Assembly (NCBI RefSeq): GCF_024198255.1 | Contig: NZ_JAJVKW010000014.1 | Coordinates: forward strand, 214,336-278,335 | DNA: 64,000 bases | Source: Myxococcus guangdongensis | GTDB lineage: Bacteria; Myxococcota; Myxococcia; Myxococcales; Myxococcaceae | Reading direction: 5' to 3' | Shown: positions 25,559 to 35,325 of the stretch, in pieces | Position numbering within the stretch: the stretch's first letter is position 1 | Layout: the number at the start of each line of letters is the position of its first letter | Made by a program: the position numbers and the translations under genes | Notes under the pieces: generated by a model | Told to the model about the DNA's origin: nothing | Database searches by the model: none | What the model saw: only the letters and a program-made list of their open reading frames with translations

Positions 25559-26248
25559 ATGCATACCCGACGCGATGTACCCACCACCGCGAACACGGTC
25601 CGCCGGCTGTTCCTGCTGTCCGTCCCACTCCTCGTGTCCGCCTGCGGAGCCGGGCTCGAGGAGCCCGCTGCCGAGCAGGACGCCGCTCAGCAGACACAGG
25701 CCGCCAGGGTCTGCACGACGTTCTCTCGTGGCCTCGGCTGGACGGTGGAGGACACCACCATCGTGTCGACGTCGCCCGACTCCAACTTCGGCTGGACGCC
25801 CCTGCTGGGCGTGGAGCATGTCAGCGTGCCCCCCCTGGTCGACACCCGCCAGCACACCCTGCTGCGCTTCGACCTCGGCACGATTCCAGCCAACAGCACC
25901 CTCCACTCCGCCACGCTCCATCTCTTCGCTGTCGCCCAGCCCAGGACCGTCGCGGTCCGTGGGGCCACCGCGCCCTGGACCGAGAACACGGTGACCTGGA
26001 ACAGCTTCAACGGCGCGTACGACGCCGCGGCCACCACGCAGATTTCAGGGGGCGTGGTGCTGAGCGCCCGCAGCGTGGAGGTCTCGCCGCTCGTCGACGC
26101 CTGGATTGCCCGCCGGCGCCCGAACCACGGCTTCGTGCTCACCACCACCCGAGAGGTCCTCTCGGTGCCCACCCACTTCTACGGCAGCGAGCTCGAGTAC
26201 CCCTTCTCCCAGCAGCCCGCGCTGGAGGTCTGCTACACCACGCCCTGA
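25559..26248 (+). CDS. DNRLRE-domain lipoprotein
   Basis: A 229-residue lipoprotein (lipobox VSAC about residue 31). The body is one DNRLRE domain, a jelly-roll seen in secreted bacterial proteins: LRFDLGTIPANSTLHSATLHL and the conserved WTENTVTWNS segment are clear. Such domains probably bind carbohydrate or act as structural modules. AGGGGAAA lies 4 bases before the ATG. A hairpin follows the gene. Confidence 0.85.
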   Translation: MHTRRDVPTTANTVRRLFLLSVPLLVSACGAGLEEPAAEQDAAQQTQAARVCTTFSRGLGWTVEDTTIVSTSPDSNFGWTPLLGVEHVSVPPLVDTRQHTLLRFDLGTIPANSTLHSATLHLFAVAQPRTVAVRGATAPWTENTVTWNSFNGAYDAAATTQISGGVVLSARSVEVSPLVDAWIARRRPNHGFVLTTTREVLSVPTHFYGSELEYPFSQQPALEVCYTTP

Positions 26249-26300
26249 GCCGACATCGCGCGTGACGCGGCGCTCCTGAAGGGAGTGCCCGCCACCTCGC

Positions 26301-26334
26301 AGGGGCCACCAGGAAACGGGGGGCCCCTTGTTTC
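26301..26334 (+). terminator. Terminator after the DNRLRE gene
   Basis: AGGGGCC at 26301-26307 pairs with GGCCCCT at 26322-26328 and is followed by TGTTTC, a short T-rich run. It lies about 55 bp after the stop of the lipoprotein gene and before hflK. Confidence 0.6.
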
Positions 26335-26391
26335 ACTCGGCGACCGGGTTACCGCTTGCATCCGGATGTTATGTAGTCCAAAGACTGAAGG

Positions 26392-27459
26392 ATGGCATGG
26401 GACCCACGCGTCTTGAAGCCCGAGCCGAATGGCCGGGATCCTGGGGATGTACTGGATGAGCTGCGCAGGCAGCTCAAACGAGGCTTGGGCCGCCGGCTGC
26501 TCATCGGTGGCGCGGCCCTGGCCCTGCTGGTGGGCCTGTTCACCAGCTACGCGCAGGTAGAGCCCGACGAGGTCGGCGTCATCCTGCGGCTCGGGCGCTT
26601 CGTGGACACGGTGGAGCCGGGTCCGCACTTCCGGCTGCCGTATGGCATCGACCGCATCGTGAAGGTGCCGGTGCAGCGTCAGCTCAAGGCGGAGTTCGGC
26701 TTCCGCACCGAGTCCGTGGGCTCGCGCAACACGTCGTACGCCTCCAGCGGCTCGGACATGAAGCGCGAGTCCCTGATGCTCACCGGAGACCTCAACGTCG
26801 CCGTGGTCGAGTGGATCGTCCAATACAAGATCAAGGACCCGTACAAGTACCTCTTCAAGGTGAAGAACGTGGAGGGGATGCTGCGAGACATCTCCGAGGC
26901 GTCGATGCGCGCCGTCGTGGGTGACCACTCCGTCAACGAGGTCCTCACCACGGGCCGTCAGACGGTGGCCACGCAGTCCAAGCTGCTCCTCCAGGATTTG
27001 GCGGACCGCTACGAGACGGGCGTGGACATCCAGCAGGTGGTCCTCCAGGACGTGAACCCGCCCGACCCCGTCAAGCCGTCCTTCAACGAGGTCAACCAGG
27101 CCATCCAGGAGAAGGAGCGCGCCATCAACGAAGCCTTCGCCGAGCTCAACCGCGCCATTCCCCGCGCCAAGGGCGAGGCCGAGGAGGCGCTGCGCTCCGC
27201 GGAGGGCTACGCCATCGAGCGCGTCAACCGCGCCAAGGGCGAGGCCGAGCGCTTCACCCGCGTCTACGACGAGTACCGCAAGGCGCCGGAGGTCACCCGC
27301 CGCCGCATGTACCTGGAGACCGTCAGCCAGGTGCTCACCAGCACCGGGCAGAAGGTCGTCATGGATGAGAACCTCAAGGGGCTCACGCCCATGTTGCGCA
27401 TGGACGGCCCGGACTCCGCGGCCGCCGGCGCGGCGCAGACGACGGAGGCCCACCGATGA
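26392..27459 (+). CDS. hflK: HflK, FtsH protease modulator subunit
   Basis: A 355-residue SPFH-family membrane protein that pairs with HflC to form the large cage regulating the FtsH protease. The N-terminal part is cytoplasmic, with one transmembrane helix (about 35-58), an SPFH domain (YAQVEPDEVGVILRLGRF, then a LPYGIDRIVKVP strand) and a long coiled coil rich in Ala, Glu and Arg (about 225-330). Its stop overlaps the hflC start (ATGA). The start is an ATG with GAAGG immediately upstream, an unusually short spacing, so a nearby alternative start is possible. Confidence 0.94.
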   Translation: MAWDPRVLKPEPNGRDPGDVLDELRRQLKRGLGRRLLIGGAALALLVGLFTSYAQVEPDEVGVILRLGRFVDTVEPGPHFRLPYGIDRIVKVPVQRQLKAEFGFRTESVGSRNTSYASSGSDMKRESLMLTGDLNVAVVEWIVQYKIKDPYKYLFKVKNVEGMLRDISEASMRAVVGDHSVNEVLTTGRQTVATQSKLLLQDLADRYETGVDIQQVVLQDVNPPDPVKPSFNEVNQAIQEKERAINEAFAELNRAIPRAKGEAEEALRSAEGYAIERVNRAKGEAERFTRVYDEYRKAPEVTRRRMYLETVSQVLTSTGQKVVMDENLKGLTPMLRMDGPDSAAAGAAQTTEAHR

Positions 27460-28394
27460 GCCGCGTGGCAACGATTGTCCTCGGCGTCGCGGTGCTCGCC
27501 ATCGTCCTGGGCTTCTCCAGCACGTACACCCTGAGCGAGCACGAGCAGGCCGTCATCACCCGCTTCGGCCAGCCCCGCGGCCAGTCCATCACCGAGCCGG
27601 GCCTGCACTTCAAGCAGCCCTTCGTCGACACGGTGAACCGCTTCGACAAGCGCTGGCTCGACTGGCGCGGCGACCCGAACCAGATTCCCACCAAGGACAA
27701 GAAGTACATCTGGGTGGACACCTTCGGTCGCTGGCGAATCGTCGACCCGCTGCGCTTCTTCCAGCGCCTGCGCGACGAGCGCAACGCCCAGTCCCGGCTG
27801 GACGACATCATCGACGGCGAGACGCGCAACACCATCGCGTCCTTCGCGTTGATTGAAGCGGTGCGCTCCACCAACCGCCCGTTCGAGGACGACGAGTACA
27901 CCACCGAGGAGGAGCGCGGCGAGTCGCTGGAGCAGGTGGCCCAGGGACGCGACAAGCTCACCCGGCAGATTCGCCTGCGCGCGGCGGAAATCGTGAAGGA
28001 GTTCGGCGTGGAGCTGGTGGACGTGCAGATTCGTCGCATCAACTACGTCGACGAGGTCCAGGTGAAGGTCTTCGAGCGCATGATTTCCGAGCGGCGGCGC
28101 ACCGCGGAGCGCTCGCGCTCGGAGGGCATGGGACGGGCGGCGGAGATTCGCGGCCAGCGCGAGCGCGACCTGAAGGAGATTCGCTCCGAGGCCTACCGCA
28201 AGGCGCAGGAGATCACCGGCAAGGCCGACGCCGAGGCGACGCGCATCTACGCCGAGGCCTTCGGTCGCGACGCGGAGTTCTACCAGTTCATGCGCACCCT
28301 GGAGGCCTACCCCCAGGTGATGGACCGCTCCACCTCGCTCTTCCTCGGGAGCGACTCGGAGTTCTATCGCTACCTGCGCAGCTCCAAGAAGTAG
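27456..28394 (+). CDS. hflC: HflC, FtsH protease modulator subunit
   Basis: A 312-residue SPFH protein, partner of HflK. One N-terminal membrane helix (about 5-22) is followed by an SPFH domain (LSEHEQAVITRFGQPRG, FKQPFVDTVNRFDKRWLDW) and a coiled coil (SEGMGRAAEIRGQRERDLKEI) ending in the family signature GSDSEFYRYL. It overlaps hflK by 4 bp, so the two are translated together. A strong hairpin follows. Confidence 0.96.
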   Translation: MSRVATIVLGVAVLAIVLGFSSTYTLSEHEQAVITRFGQPRGQSITEPGLHFKQPFVDTVNRFDKRWLDWRGDPNQIPTKDKKYIWVDTFGRWRIVDPLRFFQRLRDERNAQSRLDDIIDGETRNTIASFALIEAVRSTNRPFEDDEYTTEEERGESLEQVAQGRDKLTRQIRLRAAEIVKEFGVELVDVQIRRINYVDEVQVKVFERMISERRRTAERSRSEGMGRAAEIRGQRERDLKEIRSEAYRKAQEITGKADAEATRIYAEAFGRDAEFYQFMRTLEAYPQVMDRSTSLFLGSDSEFYRYLRSSKK

Positions 28395-28417
28395 ACGCGC
28401 CTCCGCGCGAAACCACC

Positions 28418-28456
28418 CGGGCCGGACTCCATGCGCATGACATGGAGCCCGGCCCG
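28418..28456. terminator. Terminator between hflC and the discoidin lipoprotein gene
   Basis: A 16-bp stem with a single mismatch (left arm 28418-28433, right arm 28441-28456, 7-base loop) followed on the plus strand by TTCATTT. It sits between two convergent genes and probably works in both directions. Confidence 0.85.
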
Positions 28457-28480
28457 TTCATTTCCGGCGACGTGCGTGCG

Positions 28481-31400
28481 TCAGTGCACGCGGCCCGGCG
28501 GCAGATTCGAGCGCGGCGGGAAGCCCGGCACCGCTGCGGGCTTCGGAGCCATCGAGCCGCTCAGGGAGCGAGGCGTGAGCAACCCCTCGCCCACCGCGCC
28601 CAGGCTCGGCGCCAGCGACTGCGGCGCGCCACACACCAGGGTCTCCAAGTCTTCGTCCCGTCGGCCCAGGTCGTCGAAGACGCGGGGCATGCCCGTGAGC
28701 GGGTCCGGCACGGACTGCGTCCCGAGGAGGAAGGGCGACAGGAACGAGGGGGCTCCCGCGGGGCGCGGGAAGACGTGGAGGAACGGCGTCTGCGTCTCGC
28801 CCGCGTGGCAGCCATTGCACGTGTTCAGCGAGAAGCGATGCCGGACCTCCGGGTCCGCGCCAGGGACGAACCACGCCAGGCCGAAGGGCGTTATCGCCGA
28901 GCCGGCGACGAAGGCCTGTCCCTGGTACAGCGAGGGCACCTCGTGCGTGCCGGCCAGGATGGCCGCGGCGTTCTCCTGCACGAAGCTCTCGAGCCGGGGC
29001 GACCCGTTGAGGCTGAGCTCCGGCGTCAGGGCCACGGGGGCCGGGACGAGCCCGCTCGGACCGAAGTGGAACTCGCGCAGCTCCCACAGCGGGTTGAGCG
29101 CGTTCTCGTTGGTGCGCACCTGGTGGATGGCGCTGCCCATGAAGCGACCCTGCGCGATGAAGGGCTGGGTGAAGCGGTCGGTGATGGCCTGGAGCTTCGT
29201 GTTGTAGGCGGGGCTGCCCAGCGGCAGCGAGCCCAGCTCGTGCCAGTCGCGCGCCCAGCGCTGGATGTCCTCCGGGCCGTCACCGGGCAGCATGTACTCG
29301 AGGATGACGGTGAAGGGCAGGTCCTGCCCCGAGGGCGTGGTGACGCCGAAGACGAAGCGCCCCTCGCCCGAGTGCGCGCCCTCGCTGCGCAGGTCGATGC
29401 GGTTGACGATGGCGAGCAGCCGGAAGGGCGCGGTGTCGAAGTCGAGCGGAGCGGAGGGACCGCCGCTGCGCGTCTCCCAGGGCGTGAGCACGTCGGGGAG
29501 GATGCGCGAGCGGGCGGCGACGGGCAGGCCGGCGATGACCTGGTTCGTCTCCCACGTCTTGAGCCACGTGCGCACCATCTCCGACGGGTTCTGTCCGCCG
29601 TTCATGCGCCGCAGGAGCGTGCCGAACGTCCAGACGCCACCGTTGGTGGTCCGCACCGGGTCCTCCACCACGGGCAGCGCGGTGATGAGCAGCTCGCGGT
29701 CCGGCGACACCTGACACACGCCGGGCGCGCAGGCCGTGCTGGACTCGCAGCCATTGAGGGGGCTGCCGTCACAGTCGAACGTCCCCACCGCGCAGGCGAG
29801 ACCGCACGTCCCCGCGCCGCAGACGCCACTGGCGGAGGCAGCGCCGCCACACACGGTGCCGCACGCGCCGCAGTTCGCGGGGTCGTCCATCACCGGCGTC
29901 TCACAGCCGTTGGTCAGGTTGCCATCACAGTCGAGGAAGCCCGCGAAACAGCGCTCCTCCACGGACACACACGGCGACAGGTTGCCCGCCGGGTCCTGGA
30001 TGCGGATGGAGGCGGGCACGCCGACCTGGCTCGCGGTCAGGGGCACCAGCGCGTTGCCGCTGCTGTCCACCGCGACCTCGGCGCTCACCGGGTCCAGGCA
30101 GCCATCGTTCATGAAGAGGAAGAGGCGCGAGCGGGGCTCGGCCTGGACGCGGATTCCCGCGACGATGGGGCTCTGGGACAGGGGCACCATCCCCGCGGTG
30201 AAGGTCGGCGCGGCCGGCGCGACGGTGTCATGCGAGAACGACACCGACGCGGAGCAGACGGACACGTTCCCCGCGGCGTCCACGGCGCGCAGGGAGAAGC
30301 TCGTCACCGCGTTGGCCGTCACGGTCGGGGTGAAGCTGAAGGCACCCGTGGTGGCGTTCGCCGGGGTGGTGGTCAGCGGGGCCCCCCCGCAGGTGGGACC
30401 CAGGAACAGACGCACGAGCGCGCTGGCCTCGGTGCGGCCCGTGAGCTGCGGCGTGAGCGTGGTGCCCGTGGCGCTGGGGACGAAGGCGAGCTGGAAGGGG
30501 GTGGCGGGCACGACGTTGTCGTGCGTGTAGCTGACGGCGGCGGAGCACGCGGAGACGTTGCCCGCAGAGTCCTCCGCCTTCGCGGAGAACGTGCTCGTGG
30601 CGTTGGCCGTCACGGTGAGCGCGCGGGAGAAGGCGCCCGCGCTCGTGGCCGTGAAGCTCGCGATGGCCGAGCCCGCGCAGGTGCCTCCGGAGAAGAGGCG
30701 CACGGTGGCGTTCGCCTCGGTGGCGCCGTTGAGGGTGACGGCCGTCTGGGTGCCGGGCGAGGTCGGGGTGAAGCCGGAGAACGTCGGGACGATGGGCGGC
30801 ACGGTGTCGCGCTCGCAGCCGAGGAACTCCAGGCGCGCGATGGAGACGGTCTCCACGCCGGTGCGCGGGTCATTGTCATCCGTGATGTCGAGCTTGAAGC
30901 GGGTGAAGGTCCTGGGGACGCTGAGCGGGTATTCACGTCGCTCCGCGCTCGTCCAGTTGAACTCGTCCACGCGCGTGTCGACGACCACCCAGGAAGAGCC
31001 GTTCCAGGCCTGGAGGGTCCAGTTCTTCGGGGCGCGGGTGACCGCCTCGCCGTTGGGGAACTTGATGGCGTAGCGGGTGAGGATGCGCGCGGCGCCCGGC
31101 CACTCGTAGGAGAGCCAGGAGGGGGTCGCCTTCGAGGACAGCCACATGGACGCGGAGGTGTCGACGTTGTCGAAGGCCTTCCACGGCTCATTGCCCGCCT
31201 GGAGGAAGCCGGAGCCCGCGACGGTGCCGGAGGGCGCGGTGGCGCTCGTCATCACGGGGACCTGATTGACGATGGTGGCGCAGGCACAGTTGTAGAAGCT
31301 CAGCCGGCCGATGGAGAGCACGTCCACGCCGGTGCCGGCGGTGTTGTCCTCGGTCACCATGAGGCGGTACTTGCGGTAGGCCCCGGGCGTGGTGATGGAG

Positions 31401-31885
31401 AACTCACGCTCCTCGGCGCCGCCCCAGTTCGTCTGGAGGGTGCGGGTGTCCAGCGTGTTCCACGCGCTGCCGGACCACCCCTGGAGCGTCCAGTCGCGGG
31501 GCGCGCGGTTCGTGAGCGAGCCGTTGGAGAACTTGATGGCGTAGTGCGAGAGGGTGCGCGGCCCGTCGAAGAACTCGTAGGTGAGCCAAGCGGTGGACTG
31601 GCCGCTCGCGGTGAGCCACATGGTGCTGTCACTGCCGTCCACCGCGTGCCAGGCGGGATTGGACGCGCTGGCCTCACTGGAGGCGATGACGAGGCCGCTG
31701 ACGGGGTTGTCGCGGGCCGACATGACGGGGATGAGGCTGCCGCCACAGGCGAGTCCTTGCGAGACGGTGCCGAGCGGCTCTGGGGTGGGGTCGATGGGGG
31801 ACGGGGCGTCCTGACACCCGGGCACGAAGGCCAGGGTGAGGGCGCTCGCCAGGAAGAGGCTGTTGAAAGACATCGGGCGATGCAT
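28481..31885 (-). CDS. Large discoidin/Ig-like lipoprotein with one CxxCH motif
   Basis: A 1134-residue lipoprotein (LAFVPGC lipobox). Order: two F5/8 type C discoidin domains (about 50-185 and 195-335, each with a W-x-LQ-x-W-type block), three bacterial Ig-like domains (about 340-640), a Cys-rich region with DCDGNLTNGCET and NCGACG repeats (about 660-750), and a ~390-residue C-terminal domain of unknown fold. Near the C-terminus CNGCH (Cys1023, Cys1026, His1027) is a canonical heme c attachment motif. The protein probably binds glycans at the cell surface. CGAGGAG lies 7 bases before the ATG; the longer frame has no signal peptide at its start. Confidence 0.88.
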   Translation of the reverse strand: MHRPMSFNSLFLASALTLAFVPGCQDAPSPIDPTPEPLGTVSQGLACGGSLIPVMSARDNPVSGLVIASSEASASNPAWHAVDGSDSTMWLTASGQSTAWLTYEFFDGPRTLSHYAIKFSNGSLTNRAPRDWTLQGWSGSAWNTLDTRTLQTNWGGAEEREFSITTPGAYRKYRLMVTEDNTAGTGVDVLSIGRLSFYNCACATIVNQVPVMTSATAPSGTVAGSGFLQAGNEPWKAFDNVDTSASMWLSSKATPSWLSYEWPGAARILTRYAIKFPNGEAVTRAPKNWTLQAWNGSSWVVVDTRVDEFNWTSAERREYPLSVPRTFTRFKLDITDDNDPRTGVETVSIARLEFLGCERDTVPPIVPTFSGFTPTSPGTQTAVTLNGATEANATVRLFSGGTCAGSAIASFTATSAGAFSRALTVTANATSTFSAKAEDSAGNVSACSAAVSYTHDNVVPATPFQLAFVPSATGTTLTPQLTGRTEASALVRLFLGPTCGGAPLTTTPANATTGAFSFTPTVTANAVTSFSLRAVDAAGNVSVCSASVSFSHDTVAPAAPTFTAGMVPLSQSPIVAGIRVQAEPRSRLFLFMNDGCLDPVSAEVAVDSSGNALVPLTASQVGVPASIRIQDPAGNLSPCVSVEERCFAGFLDCDGNLTNGCETPVMDDPANCGACGTVCGGAASASGVCGAGTCGLACAVGTFDCDGSPLNGCESSTACAPGVCQVSPDRELLITALPVVEDPVRTTNGGVWTFGTLLRRMNGGQNPSEMVRTWLKTWETNQVIAGLPVAARSRILPDVLTPWETRSGGPSAPLDFDTAPFRLLAIVNRIDLRSEGAHSGEGRFVFGVTTPSGQDLPFTVILEYMLPGDGPEDIQRWARDWHELGSLPLGSPAYNTKLQAITDRFTQPFIAQGRFMGSAIHQVRTNENALNPLWELREFHFGPSGLVPAPVALTPELSLNGSPRLESFVQENAAAILAGTHEVPSLYQGQAFVAGSAITPFGLAWFVPGADPEVRHRFSLNTCNGCHAGETQTPFLHVFPRPAGAPSFLSPFLLGTQSVPDPLTGMPRVFDDLGRRDEDLETLVCGAPQSLAPSLGAVGEGLLTPRSLSGSMAPKPAAVPGFPPRSNLPPGRVH

Positions 31886-32029
31886 GCACACGCTCCTCGC
31901 TACGGGCCGCCGGTGACGCCGGCAGCGCGGGAGCAGTGACTCGTACCCCGTGTAAAACATGACAACACAAAAGGTGTGACGTAACCGCCCTGGCCCGTGA
32001 CGAAACCTCCGCCTGGAGGGACGGAGTGC

Positions 32030-32824
32030 TCACGGAGGGAACGCGACGGACGCGCGCACCGCGAAGTGGTCCGAGCCTCCCCCATGCAGCACCTTGGCGC
32101 CCGACAGCGAGAGGTTCCGACCCAGGATGTGGTCAATCTCCACGAAGCTGGGGACGACGGACGCCGCGCCCGGCCAGGTGTCTCCACAGAGCGCGTCCGG
32201 CCCATGACAGGCATGCGCGAAGCCCGCGGCGGCGAAGGTCGTCATCGCCTCCTGCGTGCGGGACTCGTTCATGTCGCCAAACAGCAGCACCGGGCCGCGC
32301 GCCTTCGAATAGCGCTCCACCAGGGCCTCGGCCTGCTGCTTGCGGAGGGTCGCGTTCTTCCGCATCGTCTCCAGGAGGCCGTCCTCCCGCCGATGCGTGG
32401 CCCCCGGCGGCATCAGGTGGAGACAGGCCACCTTCAGCGTCCGCCCACCAACGAGCACGTCTGCTTCGAGCCCAGGCATGCGGTGGGGCTTCTGGGCAAA
32501 GCGCTCCACCCGCCGCAACCGGTGTCGACTGGCGAGCCCCACGCCCCACCCCCCTTTCCGGGGCATGAGCTTGAGATGGGGATAGTCCTTCCCCAATCGC
32601 TTCCGGAAGGCCGCCGCGAACCCAGGCGTCAACTCGCGCAGACACAGGACCTCCGGCGCCTCCTTCTCGATGACCTCCAGCGACTTGTCGATGCCCTCCG
32701 CCGGCGAGGAATAGAGGACGTTGTATGCCATCACCCGCACGGGCGCTGGCGCGGGTGGAGGCGCGCCACCGAGGACAACACAGACAAGGGACACGACGTG
32801 GCTGGAAGGACTCATCCCTCCCAT
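32030..32824 (-). CDS. Exported endonuclease/exonuclease/phosphatase-family protein
   Basis: A 264-residue EEP-fold phosphodiesterase. Motifs: VMAYNVLYSS (Asn), LRELTPG (Glu), CLHLMPP (His), FGDMNES (Asp/Asn) and GSDHFAV (Asp-His) in the usual order, so the metal centre is intact. An N-terminal hydrophobic stretch suggests export. Targets could be nucleic acid, phospholipid or inositol phosphate. The start is uncertain: ATG 32824 begins the hydrophobic segment, and an ATG three codons later is possible. It is divergent from the RCC1 gene. Confidence 0.86.
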   Translation of the reverse strand: MGGMSPSSHVVSLVCVVLGGAPPPAPAPVRVMAYNVLYSSPAEGIDKSLEVIEKEAPEVLCLRELTPGFAAAFRKRLGKDYPHLKLMPRKGGWGVGLASRHRLRRVERFAQKPHRMPGLEADVLVGGRTLKVACLHLMPPGATHRREDGLLETMRKNATLRKQQAEALVERYSKARGPVLLFGDMNESRTQEAMTTFAAAGFAHACHGPDALCGDTWPGAASVVPSFVEIDHILGRNLSLSGAKVLHGGGSDHFAVRASVAFPP

Positions 32825-33030
32825 CCAAGCAAACCCCGAGCCCACGGCCCCGGGAGCGCGGGCGCCCTCTGAAGAAGCGCCTCGAGCAGTTGGAGCGAGC
32901 ACCGTGGACAACGGGACACACCGTGGCCAGGGCGCCACATGAGACACCTTTGAAACCCTTTCGCACCCATCCACTGAATTCACAGACACCCGGGGGCGTC
33001 GGACGCCACGCAACACCAGGAGACAATCAC

Positions 33031-35217
33031 ATGACACGCATTGCGACATCGAAGTGGGGCACCGTCCTGTCCCTCGTGGCGGGACTCATCCTGGGCTCGG
33101 GCTGCGGTCCCTCCGACGCCCGTTCCCAACCCGAGGACCTCCAATCCTCGGCCATCTCCAGGGCACGCCCTCGGGCGCGCATCGCGCTGGGTGACCAGCA
33201 CTCACTGGCCATCCGCGCGGACGGCACGGTGTGGGCTTCCGGGGACAATCAATCTGGACAGCTCGGCACCGGCGACCTCATCAGCACCTCCACGCCGGTC
33301 CAGGTCATCGGCCTGACGGGGGTGACGGCGGTGGATGGAGGCAGGAACCACTCCGTGGCGCTGCGCTCCAATGGCACCGTCTGGACCTGGGGCCACAACG
33401 GCCAGGGCCAGCTGGGTGACGGCACCACCCTCCCCCGGACCACGCCCATTCAGGTTCCCGGGCTCACCGGCGTGGCCTCGGTGGCGGCGGGCCGCGACTA
33501 CACGCTCGTGGTGAAGACCGACGGCACCGTCTGGGCCTGGGGCAACAACACCTATGGCCAGTTGGGTGACGGCTCCACCACCGCGCGCCGCGTCCCCGTC
33601 CAGGCGCAGGGCCTGTCCGGCATCCTCGCCGTGTCGACGAGCTTCAGCACCTCCCTCGCCCTCCGCTCGGACGGCACCCTGTGGAGCTGGGGCCTGAACC
33701 GGACGGGACAGCTCGGCAACGGCACGTACGTCCATGGCGCCGTGCCCGCCCGAATCCAGGGGCTGAGCGGTGTCATCGCCGCGTCGGCGGGGAGCACGAG
33801 CGCGTTCGCGGTCCGCTCGGATGGAACCCTCTGGGGCTGGGGCTCGGACTTCGTCCTCCAGGGCACCCGGACCACGCCCACCCTCATCGAGGGCGTGACG
33901 GGCCTCCTCGACGTCATCGCGGGCGAGGACACCACCCGGGTCCTCAAGTCCGATGGAACGGTGTGGAGCTGGGGGAACAACGCCCTGGGAGAGCTGGGCA
34001 TCGGCGTCAAGCAGTCCAGCGCCACGCCGCTCCAGGTGCCAGGGCTCACGGGCGTCCAGGCCGTCGCGGCGGGCCCCCACTCAGTCCTCGCGCTGCGCAG
34101 CGATGGGAGCGTCTGGGGCTGGGGCAGCAACCGTGATGGCCAGCTCGGCAACGGCGCGCTCACCCGCTTCACCACGCCCGCCCCCGTTCCAGACGCCCCC
34201 GTGGGCGCGCTCCAGGTGGCGGCGGGCAGTGCGCACGCCCTGGCGCTCCACCACGATGGAACGGTGTGGGGCTGGGGGCACAACCAGTACGGCCAACTGG
34301 GCGACGGGACCCTCGCGGCTCGCACCACACCCGCCCCGGTGCCGGGCCTCGCGGGCATGGCCGCCATCAGCGCGGCGGGCAGCACCTCGCTCGCGCTCGG
34401 CCATGACGGCGCGGTCTGGGCCTGGGGACGACACTCCGACACTCCGCGCCGCGTCGAGCCCCTGCCCTTCATCGTCGCCATCTCCGCGAGCGCCAGCCAC
34501 GCCCTCGCGCTCGCCGACAATGGGACGGTGTGGGCCTGGGGTGACAATGAGGTGGGGCAGCTCGGCGACGGCACGACGCTCCCCAGTTGGACGCCCGTGC
34601 AGGTGCTGAACCTGGACGGCGTCGCGAAGGTGGTCGCGGCGAATCAGCTCTCGCTCGCCGTGCGCCATGACGGCACGGCGTGGGCCTGGGGGCTCAACGC
34701 CGACGGGCGGCTCGGCGACGGCACCTTCGAGGACCGCGCCGCCCCCGTCCAGGTACTGACGCTGACGGACGTCGTCGCCATCGCCGGGGGCGAGTACCAC
34801 GTGATGGCGGTGAAGTCCGACGGCACCGGGTGGACCTGGGGCCTGGACTCCGCGGGCGCGGGGATGCGGAGCCTGCAGGATGGGGAGCCCCACGTGGTCC
34901 CCATGAGCGTCACCGGGCTGCGTGACGTCGTCTCCGGACCCTTCACCTCGCTGGCGCCAGGCCTCGACGGCCAGGTGTGGGCCGGCGGAAGGAACACGCG
35001 GGGACAACTGGGGGACGGCACCACCCGCGCCCGCTTCGAGCCCGTCCTCGTCCAGGGCGTCACCGCCGGCGCGACGTCACTCGCCGCCGGTGACGAGCAC
35101 ATGCTCGCCCTCCTGCCCGACGGAACCGTGTGGTCCTGGGGCAGCAACTCGGATGGGCAGCTCGGCCACGGCGCGCCGACCGACCAGCTCACCCCGGTGC
35201 TCACGCGGCTGCCTTGA
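33031..35217 (+). CDS. RCC1 lipoprotein with 14 repeat units
   Basis: A 728-residue lipoprotein (GLILGSGC lipobox). After a short linker I count 14 RCC1 units of about 50 residues, each with an H-x-L-A-L-x-x-D-G-T-V-W-x-W-G core and usually GQLGDGT. Fourteen units fit two seven-bladed propellers in tandem. Units 5 and 9 are shortened. In bacteria such surface propellers are probably for protein or glycan binding. AGGAG 10 bases before the ATG supports the start. It precedes a related, broken RCC1 gene. Confidence 0.9.
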   Translation: MTRIATSKWGTVLSLVAGLILGSGCGPSDARSQPEDLQSSAISRARPRARIALGDQHSLAIRADGTVWASGDNQSGQLGTGDLISTSTPVQVIGLTGVTAVDGGRNHSVALRSNGTVWTWGHNGQGQLGDGTTLPRTTPIQVPGLTGVASVAAGRDYTLVVKTDGTVWAWGNNTYGQLGDGSTTARRVPVQAQGLSGILAVSTSFSTSLALRSDGTLWSWGLNRTGQLGNGTYVHGAVPARIQGLSGVIAASAGSTSAFAVRSDGTLWGWGSDFVLQGTRTTPTLIEGVTGLLDVIAGEDTTRVLKSDGTVWSWGNNALGELGIGVKQSSATPLQVPGLTGVQAVAAGPHSVLALRSDGSVWGWGSNRDGQLGNGALTRFTTPAPVPDAPVGALQVAAGSAHALALHHDGTVWGWGHNQYGQLGDGTLAARTTPAPVPGLAGMAAISAAGSTSLALGHDGAVWAWGRHSDTPRRVEPLPFIVAISASASHALALADNGTVWAWGDNEVGQLGDGTTLPSWTPVQVLNLDGVAKVVAANQLSLAVRHDGTAWAWGLNADGRLGDGTFEDRAAPVQVLTLTDVVAIAGGEYHVMAVKSDGTGWTWGLDSAGAGMRSLQDGEPHVVPMSVTGLRDVVSGPFTSLAPGLDGQVWAGGRNTRGQLGDGTTRARFEPVLVQGVTAGATSLAAGDEHMLALLPDGTVWSWGSNSDGQLGHGAPTDQLTPVLTRLP

Positions 35218-35252
35218 TGACGGAGGCAAGGGTCACCCAAGACCGCAGCCTT

Positions 35253-35285
35253 CTCGGATTTTCCTAATTAAATAAGGAGTCCGAG
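35253..35285 (+). promoter_or_regulatory. AT-rich inverted repeat before the RCC1 pseudogene
   Basis: CTCGGA (35253-35258) and TCCGAG (35280-35285) flank an AT-rich core with CCTAATTAAATAAGG. In this GC-rich genome the core stands out and may be part of the promoter of the next gene, or a weak terminator of the preceding one. Confidence 0.4.
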
Positions 35286-35325
35286 CCCTCGTCTGGACGC
35301 CGCTTCAATCACACACGAGGGTCGA

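Noticed and set aside
28442..31939. 1165-codon open frame on the plus strand
   Set aside because: It runs antisense to the discoidin lipoprotein, is Arg/His/Gly-rich without domains, and has no supported start.
33031..35217. Regular 150-bp periodicity resembling a tandem DNA repeat or CRISPR-like array
   Set aside because: The period comes from RCC1 protein units; the DNA copies differ by many substitutions and there are no spacers.
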